Shown here in pieces: positions 1 to 8,443 of a stretch of 53,163 bases of DNA. How positions within the stretch are numbered: position 1 is the first letter of the stretch; each line of letters opens with the position of its first letter. A model generated the notes under the pieces. It was not told where the DNA came from and made no database searches. It saw nothing but the letters and a program-made list of their open reading frames with translations. The position numbers and the translations under genes were made by a program. The DNA is from Candidatus Hebobacterum abditum (GTDB taxonomy: Bacteria; Armatimonadota; Hebobacteria; Hebobacterales; Hebobacteraceae): the NCBI GenBank assembly GCA_029821875.1, contig JALGXW010000035.1:1-53163 (forward strand). Reading direction: 5' to 3'.

Positions 1-670
1 CCACCAGCTTGACGTCCTGGAGGTTCTCCTTCATGGTGCCGATGCTCTGGACGAAGGCCTTGTGCGCCTTGTCGCGATAGAACATGTCATCGAGGTCAGC
101 GTGTCTCGCCTGAAGGACGGAGTCGGTCACCTCGCCGCCCCAGCCCCGCGGGAAGGCGTAGTGCGAGCAGACAGGGCCCACGTCGCCTCCCCAAGCGCCC
201 TCGTTCGCGTAGAGATAGCCAAGCCAGTCTGTCTGGCCGTAGATGAAGCTTGCACCGCCCTCGATCGTCGCACTTGGGCAGCGCCACACGTCCCGGTTCT
301 TGATGTACTCGTCCAGGACGACCGGCCACGAGAGATAGGGGTTGGCGATGTTGGCCGCCCAGTAGGCTCCGTGTAAGAAGGACGGGTCTGCGTCGGCGCA
401 GTTGCCGACATCGCCGGTGCCGGGTACGGTGGCGAAGTAGTCGATGACCTCCTGGCGGTGCTCCTGCGTGGGGAACGTGTCGTTGTTGTCCGCCAGGTAC
501 ATCTGAATGGCCAGGGCGATGTTCTTCACATTGGACAGACACACCGCCTTGCGCGCAGACTCACGCGCTCTCGCAAACACTGGAAAGACCATGGCTGCCA
601 GTATCCCGATGATCGCGATCACCACCAGCAACTCAATCAGGGTGAAGCCCTTCCGTCGGCTGTACCACAT
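1..670 (-). CDS. Pseudopilin, H-X9-DG/DUF1559-like (3' end beyond window)
   Basis: This is the 5' part of a type IV pilin/type II secretion-like pseudopilin; the gene runs off the left edge. After the start (MWYSRRKG) comes the class III prepilin head [20 protein letters not shown], cleaved after the Gly by prepilin peptidase, and then the stretch [19 protein letters not shown]. The ATG at 670 is preceded by GGGAGG about 8 nt away, a layout that matches the next gene upstream exactly. It is a close paralogue of the gene at 1014-2174 (shared [32 protein letters not shown] and GWGG.VTDS motifs). Its own promoter lies at 811-839. Such proteins are abundant in Armatimonadota and Planctomycetes; they probably sit in the inner membrane with a periplasmic C-terminal domain, but their cargo or role is unknown. 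Confidence 0.88.
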   Translation of the reverse strand, partial: MWYSRRKGFTLIELLVVIAIIGILAAMVFPVFARARESARKAVCLSNVKNIALAIQMYLADNNDTFPTQEHRQEVIDYFATVPGTGDVGNCADADPSFLHGAYWAANIANPYLSWPVVLDEYIKNRDVWRCPSATIEGGASFIYGQTDWLGYLYANEGAWGGDVGPVCSHYAFPRGWGGEVTDSVLQARHADLDDMFYRDKAHKAFVQSIGTMKENLQDVKLV

Positions 671-810
671 CTGGTCGTACCTCCCTCTGGGTAAGCGCGC
701 ATTCCTCGCGCTCTTCTATTCTGACCACCGTGGCCGCCTCGCGCTCTCGCACCTCCTTTCCCTTCTACGGCCCGCCTCTGCACGCCGGTCGCGAGGCTCC
801 CACTAGCTGC

Positions 811-839
811 ATTATAGCTCTCGCAGGAGCATCTGTCAC
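811..839 (-). promoter_or_regulatory. Sigma-70-type promoter of the pseudopilin at 1-670
   Basis: Reading the minus strand: -35 GTGACA at 839-834, a 17-nt spacer, and -10 TATAAT at 816-811. This leaves an untranslated leader of about 135 nt before the ATG at 670. The paralogous gene upstream carries the same GTGACA-N17-TATAAT arrangement. Confidence 0.75.
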
Positions 840-938
840 TCGGCGAGACGATGGATTCTGCGTGTGATCCGGCCGCGCTGAGGCCCCTTCCCTGGCCCGG
901 CCCTAGGTCGACAGGCCACGGGCCCCGGAGAGCACGAA

Positions 939-966
939 GGCGGAGCGCCCGGTTGGGCGCTCCGCC
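939..966 (-). terminator. Hairpin terminator after the second pseudopilin gene
   Basis: A perfect 12-bp inverted repeat, GGCGGAGCGCCC at 939-950 and its complement at 955-966, with a GGTT loop. It lies 48 nt past the stop of the gene ending at 1014. The downstream minus-strand sequence (TTCGTGCTCT) is only weakly T-rich. The rest of the 671-1013 interval holds the promoter at 811-839 and nothing else I can identify. Confidence 0.6.
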
Positions 967-1013
967 GCTGTTCACACACGTATCTCGGCGGTGCCGAGAT
1001 CTGGACTGTCGCC

Positions 1014-2174
1014 TCAGTTGCCCCACACCCCGGTTCGGGGGTTGTTGTACAGGAATACCATGCCCGGCGGCGGGTCCCCGCACTCCTGCAGATAGCCCTG
1101 ATGTGAGGTGTTAGGGCTGCAGGTCCATCCGACGGCCTCGAAGCCGCCTTCGTCGGCCTTGGCGATGATCGCCTGGGCAGACATCCAGGCCGCATGGCCG
1201 TCGGCGAATCCCATGTTGCTGCCACCGAGGTGGCGGGTGCTGGCCTTCCTCGCCTCGTCGCTGTACCCGCTAGACGTCCACCACAGATTGGACGCGTGCA
1301 CGTCATAGCACTCCTGGCAATACGCGCCGGAGGGGCAGTCGGTTATCCCGGCTGCGGCACCACCCCAGCCCCACGCGAAGGGGGCGATCCCGCCGCACTC
1401 CGAGCAGCAGATCTCGGGATAGGCCATGTTGCCGATGCTGAGCCAGGTCGGCTGGAAGCCGCTGTCGACGATGACCGGCACGTTGGCAACATCCCCGAGG
1501 CTCACCATCTTGAGATTGTAGAAGTTCTCCTGCGCGGTGCCGATGTTCTGGACGAAGGTCTTGTTGGCCCCCTCGAACTCCCGGAAGCCGACCAGGCCGG
1601 CCGATCGCTGCTGGAGGATGGAGTCGGTCACATCCCCTCCCCATCCGGGCGGGAAGGTCATGTGGTAACACGGGCCGATGCCTGCCTCATCGCCCCAACT
1701 TCCCTGGGTGACCTGGAGGTATCCCAGCCAATCGTTCATGGCCAAGATGAAGGTCGCGGCGTTTGTCGTCTTGGCGCTGGGGCACCGCCATACGTCGCGG
1801 TTCTTCAGGTACTCGTCGAGGACGACGGGCCACTGGATGTACGGGTTGGCCAGATTCGCCATCCACTGAACGCGCTCGCCATCCTCCCCGACGCGGCACG
1901 CGTTCTCTTCGGACCCGCCCGCGCCCGGCATCGTGAACAGCCAGTCAATGACCTCCTGGCGGCGCTCCGACGGGGGGAACGTATCGTTGTTGTCCGCCAG
2001 GTACATCTGAATGGCCAGGGCGAGGTTCTTTACATTTGACAGACACACCGCCTTGCGCGCAGACTCACGCGCTCTCGCAAACACTGGAAAGACCATCGCT
2101 GCCAGGATCCCGATGATCGCGATCACCACCAGCAACTCAATCAGGGTGAAGCCTCTCCGCCTTGTGAATCTCAC
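1014..2174 (-). CDS. Pseudopilin, H-X9-DG/DUF1559-like
   Basis: A complete pseudopilin of 386 residues. I place the start at GTG 2174 ([15 protein letters not shown]) rather than 30 nt further upstream, because GGGAGG then sits 8 nt away and the layout lines up base for base with the paralogue's ATG at 670. The prepilin head has GFTLIELL with the conserved Glu at +5 after cleavage, followed by about 18 hydrophobic residues. The C-terminal globular part is rich in Cys, Trp and Gly, and contains STRHLGGSNMGFADGHA, the H-X9-DG signature. The segments encoding the N-terminal helices of the two paralogues are almost identical in DNA (about 541-650 versus 2041-2150), which indicates a recent tandem duplication or gene conversion. 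It is membrane-anchored with an exported C-terminal domain; its specific role is unknown. Confidence 0.9.
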   Translation of the reverse strand: MRFTRRRGFTLIELLVVIAIIGILAAMVFPVFARARESARKAVCLSNVKNLALAIQMYLADNNDTFPPSERRQEVIDWLFTMPGAGGSEENACRVGEDGERVQWMANLANPYIQWPVVLDEYLKNRDVWRCPSAKTTNAATFILAMNDWLGYLQVTQGSWGDEAGIGPCYHMTFPPGWGGDVTDSILQQRSAGLVGFREFEGANKTFVQNIGTAQENFYNLKMVSLGDVANVPVIVDSGFQPTWLSIGNMAYPEICCSECGGIAPFAWGWGGAAAGITDCPSGAYCQECYDVHASNLWWTSSGYSDEARKASTRHLGGSNMGFADGHAAWMSAQAIIAKADEGGFEAVGWTCSPNTSHQGYLQECGDPPPGMVFLYNNPRTGVWGN

Positions 2175-2289
2175 CTGATCACACCTCCCTTGGAGTAGAA
2201 GCACGTCTTCCGGGGTCCCTTGCCGACCACGGCCCGCCGATCCGGGTTCTCGTCACCTCCTCTCTGGCCCGCGGCCTCTCGTCAGCGGT

Positions 2290-2318
2290 ATTATACCCTT
2301 CAGAGGCGAAGTTGTCAC
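2290..2318 (-). promoter_or_regulatory. Sigma-70-type promoter of the pseudopilin at 1014-2174
   Basis: Minus strand: -35 GTGACA at 2318-2313, 17-nt spacer, -10 TATAAT at 2295-2290. It is the same box pair and spacing as the promoter at 811-839, although the spacers differ in sequence. The leader is about 110 nt. Confidence 0.75.
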
Positions 2319-2430
2319 TGGAAGCGCTGCCGGTTTCCCTGGAGCATCTGGTGGTTAGGGATTGTTGCCCTCATGTCGGACCCGGAGTGATGATGGGCCG
2401 ACTGGCGTTCAGTCGCGGACGGGCCGCTCC

Positions 2431-3924
2431 TCAGTCCTCCCGCAGCAGGAACTTCTCCACCTCGAGGCCCGTCATGTAGTCGAGCACCCGCCGCTCGTAG
2501 CCATCATCTCTGCGCGGCCGGGTGGGGCCGCCCCACTGCAGCGTGCGCTTCGGCTGCCAGGGACGGCGCTCCCAGGCGGGGCCGCGGAAGGGGTCCCGCG
2601 TCTCGTTCATCCAGTCGAGGAGGGCCCTATGGAGCCGGTCTCGCGCCTCGCCATGGTCGGCCGACTCGATCAGGTTCGTCATCTCTTGCGGGTCGGCTTC
2701 GAGGTCGTAGAGTTCGTCAGTCGAGAGCAGATTCACAACGAGCTTGAAGCGGCCGTCGAAGGCGCAACGGATTGGCTGGAACCCACCCCACGCGTCGTGG
2801 TCCACCTCGTACCGGTGGAACTCGATGAAGATCGTTTCGTTCGGCCGCTCGGCGGGGTCCTGGAAAGCCGGGAGCATCGACGTGCCTTCGAGAAAGGGTG
2901 GCGTCTCCATCCCGAAGGCGTCGAGGATCGTTGGGACGAGGTCGATGTGGGAGGCCGGATTCGGGTTCGCGCTGCCCCTCGGGGTGCGCCCCGGCCAGCG
3001 TACGATGAACGGGATGCGGGTGGTCTCGTCGAACATCGCCGGGCCCTTCGTGGGAAGTCCGTGGCTGAGCAGCGGCGTGCCATGATCGGAGGTGAAGATC
3101 ACCAGCGCGTCGGGCGCGTACTTGTCGACGGCCTCCACCACACGGCCGATCTCGTAGTCCACGAAGGCGTTGCAGCCGAAGTACATCGGGCGGCGAAGCG
3201 AGGTCCTGCCTGTGGGCACCTTGGCCTGCTCGGCCCACTCCCGGATGTGGGGCGGCTTGTCGGCCAGGGAATCGGCGGCGTTCTCGCCGACCGGATAGTC
3301 GAAGTCGAGGAACATATCGCAGTACGGCGGCGGGCAGGTAGACGGGCCGTGTGGCTCATCGTAAGAGACTACGAGGAAGAGGTCCTCGCCGCCGTGCTTG
3401 GCGAGGAAATCGATGGCGCGGTCTGAGCACTGATGGCCGAAGGTGAACTCCTCGGTGGTGCCGTGCTGGTGCGCCTTCTCGGGCGTGTCCAGCTCCCGGG
3501 AGAGCTTCCGCTCCGCGGGTGACATCGTCTCCAGCCAGTTGCGCATGTCGAACCAGTAGGCCGAGTCCCAGCCGTCCGGGCACTGCCCGCTCCCGAAATA
3601 GTCCGTGCCGTCGAGGTGCCACTTGCCGATGTAGGCCGTGTGGATGCCGTTGTCCTGGAGCCGCTGGCCGATGGTCTTCACATTATCGCCGATGGGCATG
3701 TCGTTGCCCCAGCTTCCGTTGGTGTGGGGGAACGTCCCGGTGAACATCGCCGCCCGCGCCGGGCCACACACGGGCTGCGCGGTGTAGGCGCGGTCGAACC
3801 GCATGCCCTCTGCCGCGAGCCGATCGATGTTTACGGTCTGCATCTCCGGCCGGCCGTAGCACCCGACGACGTTCGCGCCCTGGGTGTCGGTCATGATGAG
3901 AACGACTCGTCTTGGTTCGCTCAC
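2431..3924 (-). CDS. Sulfatase, formylglycine type, apparently cytoplasmic
   Basis: A type I sulfatase of the alkaline phosphatase superfamily, hydrolysing sulfate esters. Numbering from the GTG at 3933, the formylglycine motif C-x-P-x-R is CGPAR (Cys56, Pro58, Arg60) followed by AAMFTG. Metal ligands are visible as MTDTQG near the N-terminus and TSDHGT (Asp283, His284); YIGKWH supplies the usual Lys104 and His106. There are three in-frame GTGs (3933, 3930, 3924); I prefer 3924 because GGAG lies 8 nt before it. No signal peptide or Tat motif is present, unlike the second sulfatase at 6822-8357, so this enzyme may act on imported oligosaccharides. The substrate cannot be told from sequence. 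It is transcribed away from the methyltransferase at 4120. Confidence 0.9.
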   Translation of the reverse strand: MSEPRRVVLIMTDTQGANVVGCYGRPEMQTVNIDRLAAEGMRFDRAYTAQPVCGPARAAMFTGTFPHTNGSWGNDMPIGDNVKTIGQRLQDNGIHTAYIGKWHLDGTDYFGSGQCPDGWDSAYWFDMRNWLETMSPAERKLSRELDTPEKAHQHGTTEEFTFGHQCSDRAIDFLAKHGGEDLFLVVSYDEPHGPSTCPPPYCDMFLDFDYPVGENAADSLADKPPHIREWAEQAKVPTGRTSLRRPMYFGCNAFVDYEIGRVVEAVDKYAPDALVIFTSDHGTPLLSHGLPTKGPAMFDETTRIPFIVRWPGRTPRGSANPNPASHIDLVPTILDAFGMETPPFLEGTSMLPAFQDPAERPNETIFIEFHRYEVDHDAWGGFQPIRCAFDGRFKLVVNLLSTDELYDLEADPQEMTNLIESADHGEARDRLHRALLDWMNETRDPFRGPAWERRPWQPKRTLQWGGPTRPRRDDGYERRVLDYMTGLEVEKFLLRED

Positions 3925-4028
3925 TTCCACCACTCCAATCCGCAGCTGCGAGTCTCGAGCAGAGCGGCCGTAGCGTCCCAGAACTGGGGGCCGGTGTCAA
4001 GGAGCAGCGACTCGGCCCGCTGCCCTCC

Positions 4029-4056
4029 TTGCACTCCTCCCCCAGGTGCGTACAAT
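4029..4056 (+). promoter_or_regulatory. Promoter of the methyltransferase gene
   Basis: -35 TTGCAC at 4029-4034, 16-nt spacer, -10 TACAAT at 4051-4056. The predicted start of transcription near 4063 gives a leader of about 57 nt to the TTG start at 4120. Confidence 0.65.
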
Positions 4057-4119
4057 AGGTGGTCTGCCATCCCGGAACTGGGAAAGGTGGCGTCGCACTC
4101 CGGGTTCGAGGGGACACCA

Positions 4120-4902
4120 TTGGACGACCGCGAAGTCGGCAAGATGTGGGATGCGAACGCGGACGCGTGGACCAAGCTCGCCCGCATGGGCTATGACGTC
4201 TACCGCGACCACCTGAACACGCCCGCCTTCATGAAGATGCTGCCCGATGTGTCGGGGATGCGCGGGCTCGACATCGGCTGCGGGGAGGGGCACAACACTC
4301 GCATGATAGCGAAGCGCGGCGCGGATATGGCCGCAGTTGACATCGCGCCCAGGTTCGTCCACCACGCGGCCGCGGCGGAGAAGGGGGAGCCGCTCGGCAT
4401 CAGCTACGCGGCGGCCAGCGGGGGCGCGCTGCCGTTTCCAAATGAGTGCTTCGACTTCGCGGTCGCACTCATGAGCTTGATGGACATGCCCTGCCACGAA
4501 GAGGCCGTGCGCGAGGCGTACCGGGTGCTGAAGCCCGGCGGGTTCCTGCAGTTCTCCATCATCCACCCGTGCTTCTGGACGCCGCGGTGGGAGTGGATTC
4601 GCAACGAGGCCAGCGAGCGCGTGGCGGTGGCCTGCGGCGACTACTTCGAGGAACGTTGGGGCGTCGTCGAGGAGTGGATATTCGGCGCCGCTCCTCAGGA
4701 GCTGAGGGACAAGCTGCCGAAGTTCCGGGTGCCGCGCTTCTTCCGCACACTCAGCAGTTGGATGAACATTCTCGCCGAGGTGGGCTTCCGGCTCGAGCAG
4801 ATGCAGGAGCCCTATGCCGACGAAGAGACCGCGAAGCGCTGCCCCGATGTCGCCGACACGCGCATCGTCCCTCTCTTCCTGCATGCACGGTACAGGAAGT
4901 AG
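4120..4902 (+). CDS. Class I SAM-dependent methyltransferase (Methyltransf_11 type)
   Basis: A predicted S-adenosylmethionine-dependent methyltransferase of 260 residues. Motif I is LDIGCGEGHNT, with the acidic residue of motif II in AAVDIAP and motif IV/post-IV in FDFAVALMSLMDM and YRVLKPGGFLQFS. The open frame extends upstream, but that part lies antisense to the sulfatase and should not be translated. I chose TTG at 4120 because GAGGGG is 6 nt upstream; the ATG at 4144 (MWDANADAW) is the alternative. The C-terminal part (HPCFWTPRWEW, then FRTLSSWMNILAEVGF) resembles small-molecule methyltransferases, but the substrate is not recognisable. It is monocistronic with its own promoter at 4029-4056 and converges on the DUF362 gene. 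Confidence 0.85.
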   Translation: MDDREVGKMWDANADAWTKLARMGYDVYRDHLNTPAFMKMLPDVSGMRGLDIGCGEGHNTRMIAKRGADMAAVDIAPRFVHHAAAAEKGEPLGISYAAASGGALPFPNECFDFAVALMSLMDMPCHEEAVREAYRVLKPGGFLQFSIIHPCFWTPRWEWIRNEASERVAVACGDYFEERWGVVEEWIFGAAPQELRDKLPKFRVPRFFRTLSSWMNILAEVGFRLEQMQEPYADEETAKRCPDVADTRIVPLFLHARYRK

Positions 4903-4917
4903 GGGGCCGGTGTGCGG

Positions 4918-4935
4918 GGCCGCGCCGCCGCGGCC
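4918..4935. terminator. Candidate bidirectional hairpin between convergent genes
   Basis: An inverted repeat GGCCGCG / CGCGGCC with a 4-nt loop, in the 46-bp gap between the convergent methyltransferase and DUF362 genes. There is no clear T-tract on either strand, so assignment as a terminator rests on position. Confidence 0.4.
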
Positions 4936-4948
4936 TAGGGGGCGCCGC

Positions 4949-5839
4949 TCAGATAAGCGCGTCTTTCTCCCAGCCGACCTTGACGAAGTCGATGCGGTTG
5001 AGGTCGGCCACACCCAGGTTGTGGCGCACCTGAGCCATGCGGATGTGCTTAGCGGGAGTGATGGGCTTGTCTTCGCCGAGTTCGAGGCGTCGTTTTGCCG
5101 CCAGGAGATGAGCGCCGAGCGCGTCCACGGCCACCGGATCCCGGGAGAGGAAGATGCCCTTGTACGGCCAGACGTATCGGGGATCCCAATGGTGGGGCCC
5201 GCGACCGTAGAAGAGCGGGGTCAGCGCGACGAGAATGTTGAGGCGTGTCTTGCCCTTCACCGGAGGCAGGGACCACACGCTTGCGAGGTCCGCGCACGAG
5301 TCCGGATGGTAGGCCGACGGGCGGGGAGCGAACATGATGTGATTCTTGATGCAGCCGCCAATGCCCGACCAGTGATGGGACCTGAGCGGCCGGGCGTTTA
5401 TCAACACGTCGCAGTCGGCCAGCACCCGGCGGGCGTCCCGATCGGTCTTGGGGATGCGACCCTTCGCTGCCCCCGCATCGCGCAGGCGCTGCTCGACGGC
5501 CTGCTCGACCGCGGCGGGAGTGGGCAGGTTGCCCCACACGTTCGTCTTGATCCCGACCAGCTTCGGGGTCCCCACGAGCTGTCGCCAGCATTGGACAGGG
5601 TCATCTGCGCCGGCCAGCTCGGAGATGCCTCTGTCAATCATTCGGCGGACGACATCAGCGTTGATCTCGCCGGCGGCCGTCACCGCGTTCTCGTCTCGCA
5701 CCAGCACGACCCGCGATCGCTTTGCCGGAGGCATCCCTTCGCCGGCCAGCGCCTCCGCGCCGACCGCTGTCCCCACGGCCGCGTAGGCCGCGAGGCGCAT
5801 GAAGTCCCGGCGTGTCATGCCGCTCTCTGACTTGCTCAT
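4949..5839 (-). CDS. Tat-exported DUF362 domain protein
   Basis: A DUF362-family protein of 296 residues with a twin-arginine signal (TRRDFMRLAAYAAVG at residues 9-23), so it is probably exported folded, perhaps with a bound cofactor. DUF362 features visible are LVGIKTNVWG, ADCDVLINARPL, SGIGGCIKNHIM and RDPVAVDALGAHLL. Some DUF362 proteins carry a C-terminal ferredoxin domain; this one has none, so any cofactor is unproven. The ATG overlaps the stop codon of the upstream DUF6599-like lipoprotein gene by 4 bp (ATGA), so the two are very likely translationally coupled and act together at the outer face of the inner membrane. The biochemical role of the family is not established. Confidence 0.85.
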   Translation of the reverse strand: MSKSESGMTRRDFMRLAAYAAVGTAVGAEALAGEGMPPAKRSRVVLVRDENAVTAAGEINADVVRRMIDRGISELAGADDPVQCWRQLVGTPKLVGIKTNVWGNLPTPAAVEQAVEQRLRDAGAAKGRIPKTDRDARRVLADCDVLINARPLRSHHWSGIGGCIKNHIMFAPRPSAYHPDSCADLASVWSLPPVKGKTRLNILVALTPLFYGRGPHHWDPRYVWPYKGIFLSRDPVAVDALGAHLLAAKRRLELGEDKPITPAKHIRMAQVRHNLGVADLNRIDFVKVGWEKDALI

Positions 5840-6771
5840 GTCGTCTGCTCCTCCAGTTTCGTTCGCACTGCGCTCAGCAGCTCCTCGGCCCGCCGGCGAG
5901 ACGGCGCATCGAACGTCACCATAACGACATCGCCGACGCTCTGCGCGGCCACCCAGCTCCCCGACTCCACTTGGGCTATGCCCGTGTCGCCCGCCTCCGG
6001 CAGGTATGCTGCCAGGAAGCCGTCGAGTCCGCGGCCGACCTCTTCGGCCGTCGGGTAGCGCACAAGCAGGAGACGCATCGTCTCTTCCGCGGTCTCGTAC
6101 GGCGCGAGCACGGCCTCCGTTCGCTCGCCCAGGCCGAGGATGTTGTCGTCGGCCAGGAAGTAGTAGAGGTTAAGAGAGAGATGGTCGTGGAAGTAGCGCA
6201 CACGCGTGTCGGCCAGGCCTTCGCTGGGCAGCAGGTTGAGCAACTGCGGCGGCGGGCCGGAGGACTCGATCGCTTCCGCCATCCTCGCCCCGAGCGCCCG
6301 CACCGCCTCCTCCGTTGCCGCCGTCTCCTCCTCGGCCCACACGGAGACGAAGACGCGGCCCTTCCAGAAGCGCAGCAGACCGGCCGCGTACTCCGAGCCC
6401 TGGCCGATGCCCGCCTCGGGATCCTGCCGCTCCGCGCTGAAGACGCCGAAGGCGTCCTCCGAGGATCCCATGTCGAAGACATCGGCCACGATGGCCGGAT
6501 GGCCGTTCCGCTCGAAGCGAGCGGCCAGCATCCGGCGGAAGCCATAGGCGAGGTAGAGTTCGGCCCCGCCGTCGATGTAATCGAAGAGCGTGTCCCGGTC
6601 GTATACCGTGCCCTCGCCCGCGGCCTCCCAGCCGTTGACTTCAGCGGGCACGAGCTGATGCAGTTCCATCGCTTCCTGCTTGCAGCCGCTCATCGGCGCC
6701 AGACACACACACGCGCAGAGGGCCCAGATCAACGTGACAGAACGTGTCTCGGTATGGCGTATGTGCACCAT
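5836..6771 (-). CDS. DUF6599-like lipoprotein
   Basis: A 311-residue predicted lipoprotein. The N-terminus has a hydrophobic stretch ending in PMSGC, a slightly degenerate lipobox, with the lipidated Cys near residue 30. The mature part contains YDRDTLFDYIDGGAELYLAYGF and a duplicated-looking fold with SLNLYYFLADDNILGLGE, which I associate with the DUF6599 family. The gene overlaps the start of the Tat-exported DUF362 gene by 4 bp, which suggests a two-protein periplasmic unit. No convincing Shine-Dalgarno sequence precedes the ATG at 6771; a TTG 36 nt further in is possible but would shorten the signal peptide. Function unknown. Confidence 0.75.
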   Translation of the reverse strand: MVHIRHTETRSVTLIWALCACVCLAPMSGCKQEAMELHQLVPAEVNGWEAAGEGTVYDRDTLFDYIDGGAELYLAYGFRRMLAARFERNGHPAIVADVFDMGSSEDAFGVFSAERQDPEAGIGQGSEYAAGLLRFWKGRVFVSVWAEEETAATEEAVRALGARMAEAIESSGPPPQLLNLLPSEGLADTRVRYFHDHLSLNLYYFLADDNILGLGERTEAVLAPYETAEETMRLLLVRYPTAEEVGRGLDGFLAAYLPEAGDTGIAQVESGSWVAAQSVGDVVMVTFDAPSRRRAEELLSAVRTKLEEQTT

Positions 6772-6821
6772 ATGAAGCCGCGACTTCTGCGCCTGGCGCC
6801 CGCGACCTGCCGCACGCTGTG

Positions 6822-8357
6822 CTACTGCCAGGGGACGTAGTCGGGGTTGGGCTCGGGGATCTTCGCCTCGACGTCATCCCGCCAGGCGCGGAGCATGTCG
6901 TGGAGCCGCTTGGCGACCTGCGGCTGCGCCTCGGCCAGGTTGTGCTCCTCGCCGATGTCCTCGCGCAGGTTGTACAGCTCCAGCCGGCCGTCCTCGAAGA
7001 ACTCGATCAGCTTGTAGTCCCCTGCGCGGACCGAGGAGCCGGGCGTGCCGCCCTGATTGCCGTAGTGCGGGTAGTGCCAGAAGATGGCCTCCCGGTCGAG
7101 CTTCGTCCCAGCGCGCAGAAGGGGAACCATGCTGACACCATCGCAGTGCTGCTCCGGGATGAGGTCGAGGCCGGCCGCCTCCAGGAACGTCGGGTAGAAG
7201 TCCGGGGTGGTGACGGGCACTTCGCAGCGGCTGCCGGGGCGAGTGACTCCGGGCCACTTGATGATGAGCGGCTCGCGGGTGCCGCCCTCATACATCCATC
7301 CCTTGCCCTCGGACAGCGGTCGGTTGGTGGTCGGGCATCCCTCCGCGGTGGACAGGCCTCCGTTGTCGGAGGTGAAGATGACGATGGTGTTGTCGGCGCG
7401 GTCGGTCTCCTCCAACACGCGAAGGAGGCGGCCCACGCCCTCGTCCACGCTCTGGATCATGGCGGCGTAGCGCGGATCGGATTGGAGGAGGCGGCGTCTT
7501 ATGCGGCGGTCCTTCTTGTGCTCGACCGGGAAGAAGGGCCCCTCCTCGAAGGTCTCCTGCTTGTCGAGGCCGAGCTTCTCCGCCTTGGCCGCGAAGTGCC
7601 CGGCGTATTCGGGCTTGCCCTGGATCGGCGTGTGCACCGCGTAGTAGGAGAGATGGAGGAAGAACGGCCGGTCGCCGCAGCCGCGGATGAGCCGGATCGC
7701 CTCCTCTGTCAGGCGGTCGGTCAGGTACTCGCCCTCCGGCCCGTCCTCCAGGGTCGGGATTCCCCAGGGGCTGAAGTAGCCATTGCGGAGGTATCCCCAA
7801 CTGCACCCGCCGACGTTGGCGTCGAAGCCGTGGTGCTCAGGGTGGTAGGCCTCGCCCCCGAGGTGCCACTTGCCGACATGCCAGGAGGTGTACCCGCCGG
7901 CCTTGAGCGCCTCCGCCAGGCACTTCTCCTCCAGGGGAAGGTGGTCGGTATAGGGCACGTCTATGAGCTTGCCCTTGGCGTGTCCGCCGATCCAGTTGGT
8001 GACGCCGACCCGCGCCGGGTACTTGCCCGTCAGCACGCTCGCCCGGGTGGGGGAGCAGACCGGGCAGGAGGCATAGGCATCGGTGAAGCTCATCCCCTCG
8101 GCGGCCAGCCGGTCGATGTTGGGGGTCTCGTAGAACTCGCTGCCATTGCATGCGACATCGCGCCAGCCCATGTCGTCGAGCAGAATGAAGACGATGTTGG
8201 GTCTCGTGCTCGGAGTGCTTCCGGAACTCATTTCATCCCTCGCCTCTTGAGGTGAGCCGGCGACGGCGTCGCCGGCCAGGCCGAGAGCGGCCGCCGCGCC
8301 GACGCCCCGCCTCAGCAGCTCCCGTCGGGTGATGGGTTCCCTCACGCGACCAGCCAT
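6822..8357 (-). CDS. Arylsulfatase, Tat-exported
   Basis: A formylglycine sulfatase of 511 residues. It starts at ATG 8357 (MAGRVREPITRRELLRRG), preceded by GGAGG; this places a twin-arginine signal at residues 10-34. The catalytic motif is canonical, CPVCSPTRASVLTGKYPAR, with formylglycine Cys101. Metal and active-site residues appear in LLDDMGW (Asp61, Asp62), WHVGKWHLG and FTSDNGG. Because it is exported through Tat while the other sulfatase in the window is not, the pair may work sequentially on a sulfated polysaccharide. Formylglycine must be installed in the cytoplasm; no generating enzyme or anaerobic maturase is visible here. The substrate is unknown. Confidence 0.92.
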   Translation of the reverse strand: MAGRVREPITRRELLRRGVGAAAALGLAGDAVAGSPQEARDEMSSGSTPSTRPNIVFILLDDMGWRDVACNGSEFYETPNIDRLAAEGMSFTDAYASCPVCSPTRASVLTGKYPARVGVTNWIGGHAKGKLIDVPYTDHLPLEEKCLAEALKAGGYTSWHVGKWHLGGEAYHPEHHGFDANVGGCSWGYLRNGYFSPWGIPTLEDGPEGEYLTDRLTEEAIRLIRGCGDRPFFLHLSYYAVHTPIQGKPEYAGHFAAKAEKLGLDKQETFEEGPFFPVEHKKDRRIRRRLLQSDPRYAAMIQSVDEGVGRLLRVLEETDRADNTIVIFTSDNGGLSTAEGCPTTNRPLSEGKGWMYEGGTREPLIIKWPGVTRPGSRCEVPVTTPDFYPTFLEAAGLDLIPEQHCDGVSMVPLLRAGTKLDREAIFWHYPHYGNQGGTPGSSVRAGDYKLIEFFEDGRLELYNLREDIGEEHNLAEAQPQVAKRLHDMLRAWRDDVEAKIPEPNPDYVPWQ

Positions 8358-8443
8358 GGCGCCTCCGCGTCGGACACTTCCCGAGGCTTCGCCGCCCGTG
8401 GCGCTTTCGCCTTCGCGGCGCATCCGTACCCCACGCCGGCCGG

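Noticed and set aside
2362-3426. A long plus-strand open frame (354 codons)
   Set aside because: It is antisense to the sulfatase and has no ribosome site or recognisable motifs; its length is a by-product of high GC.
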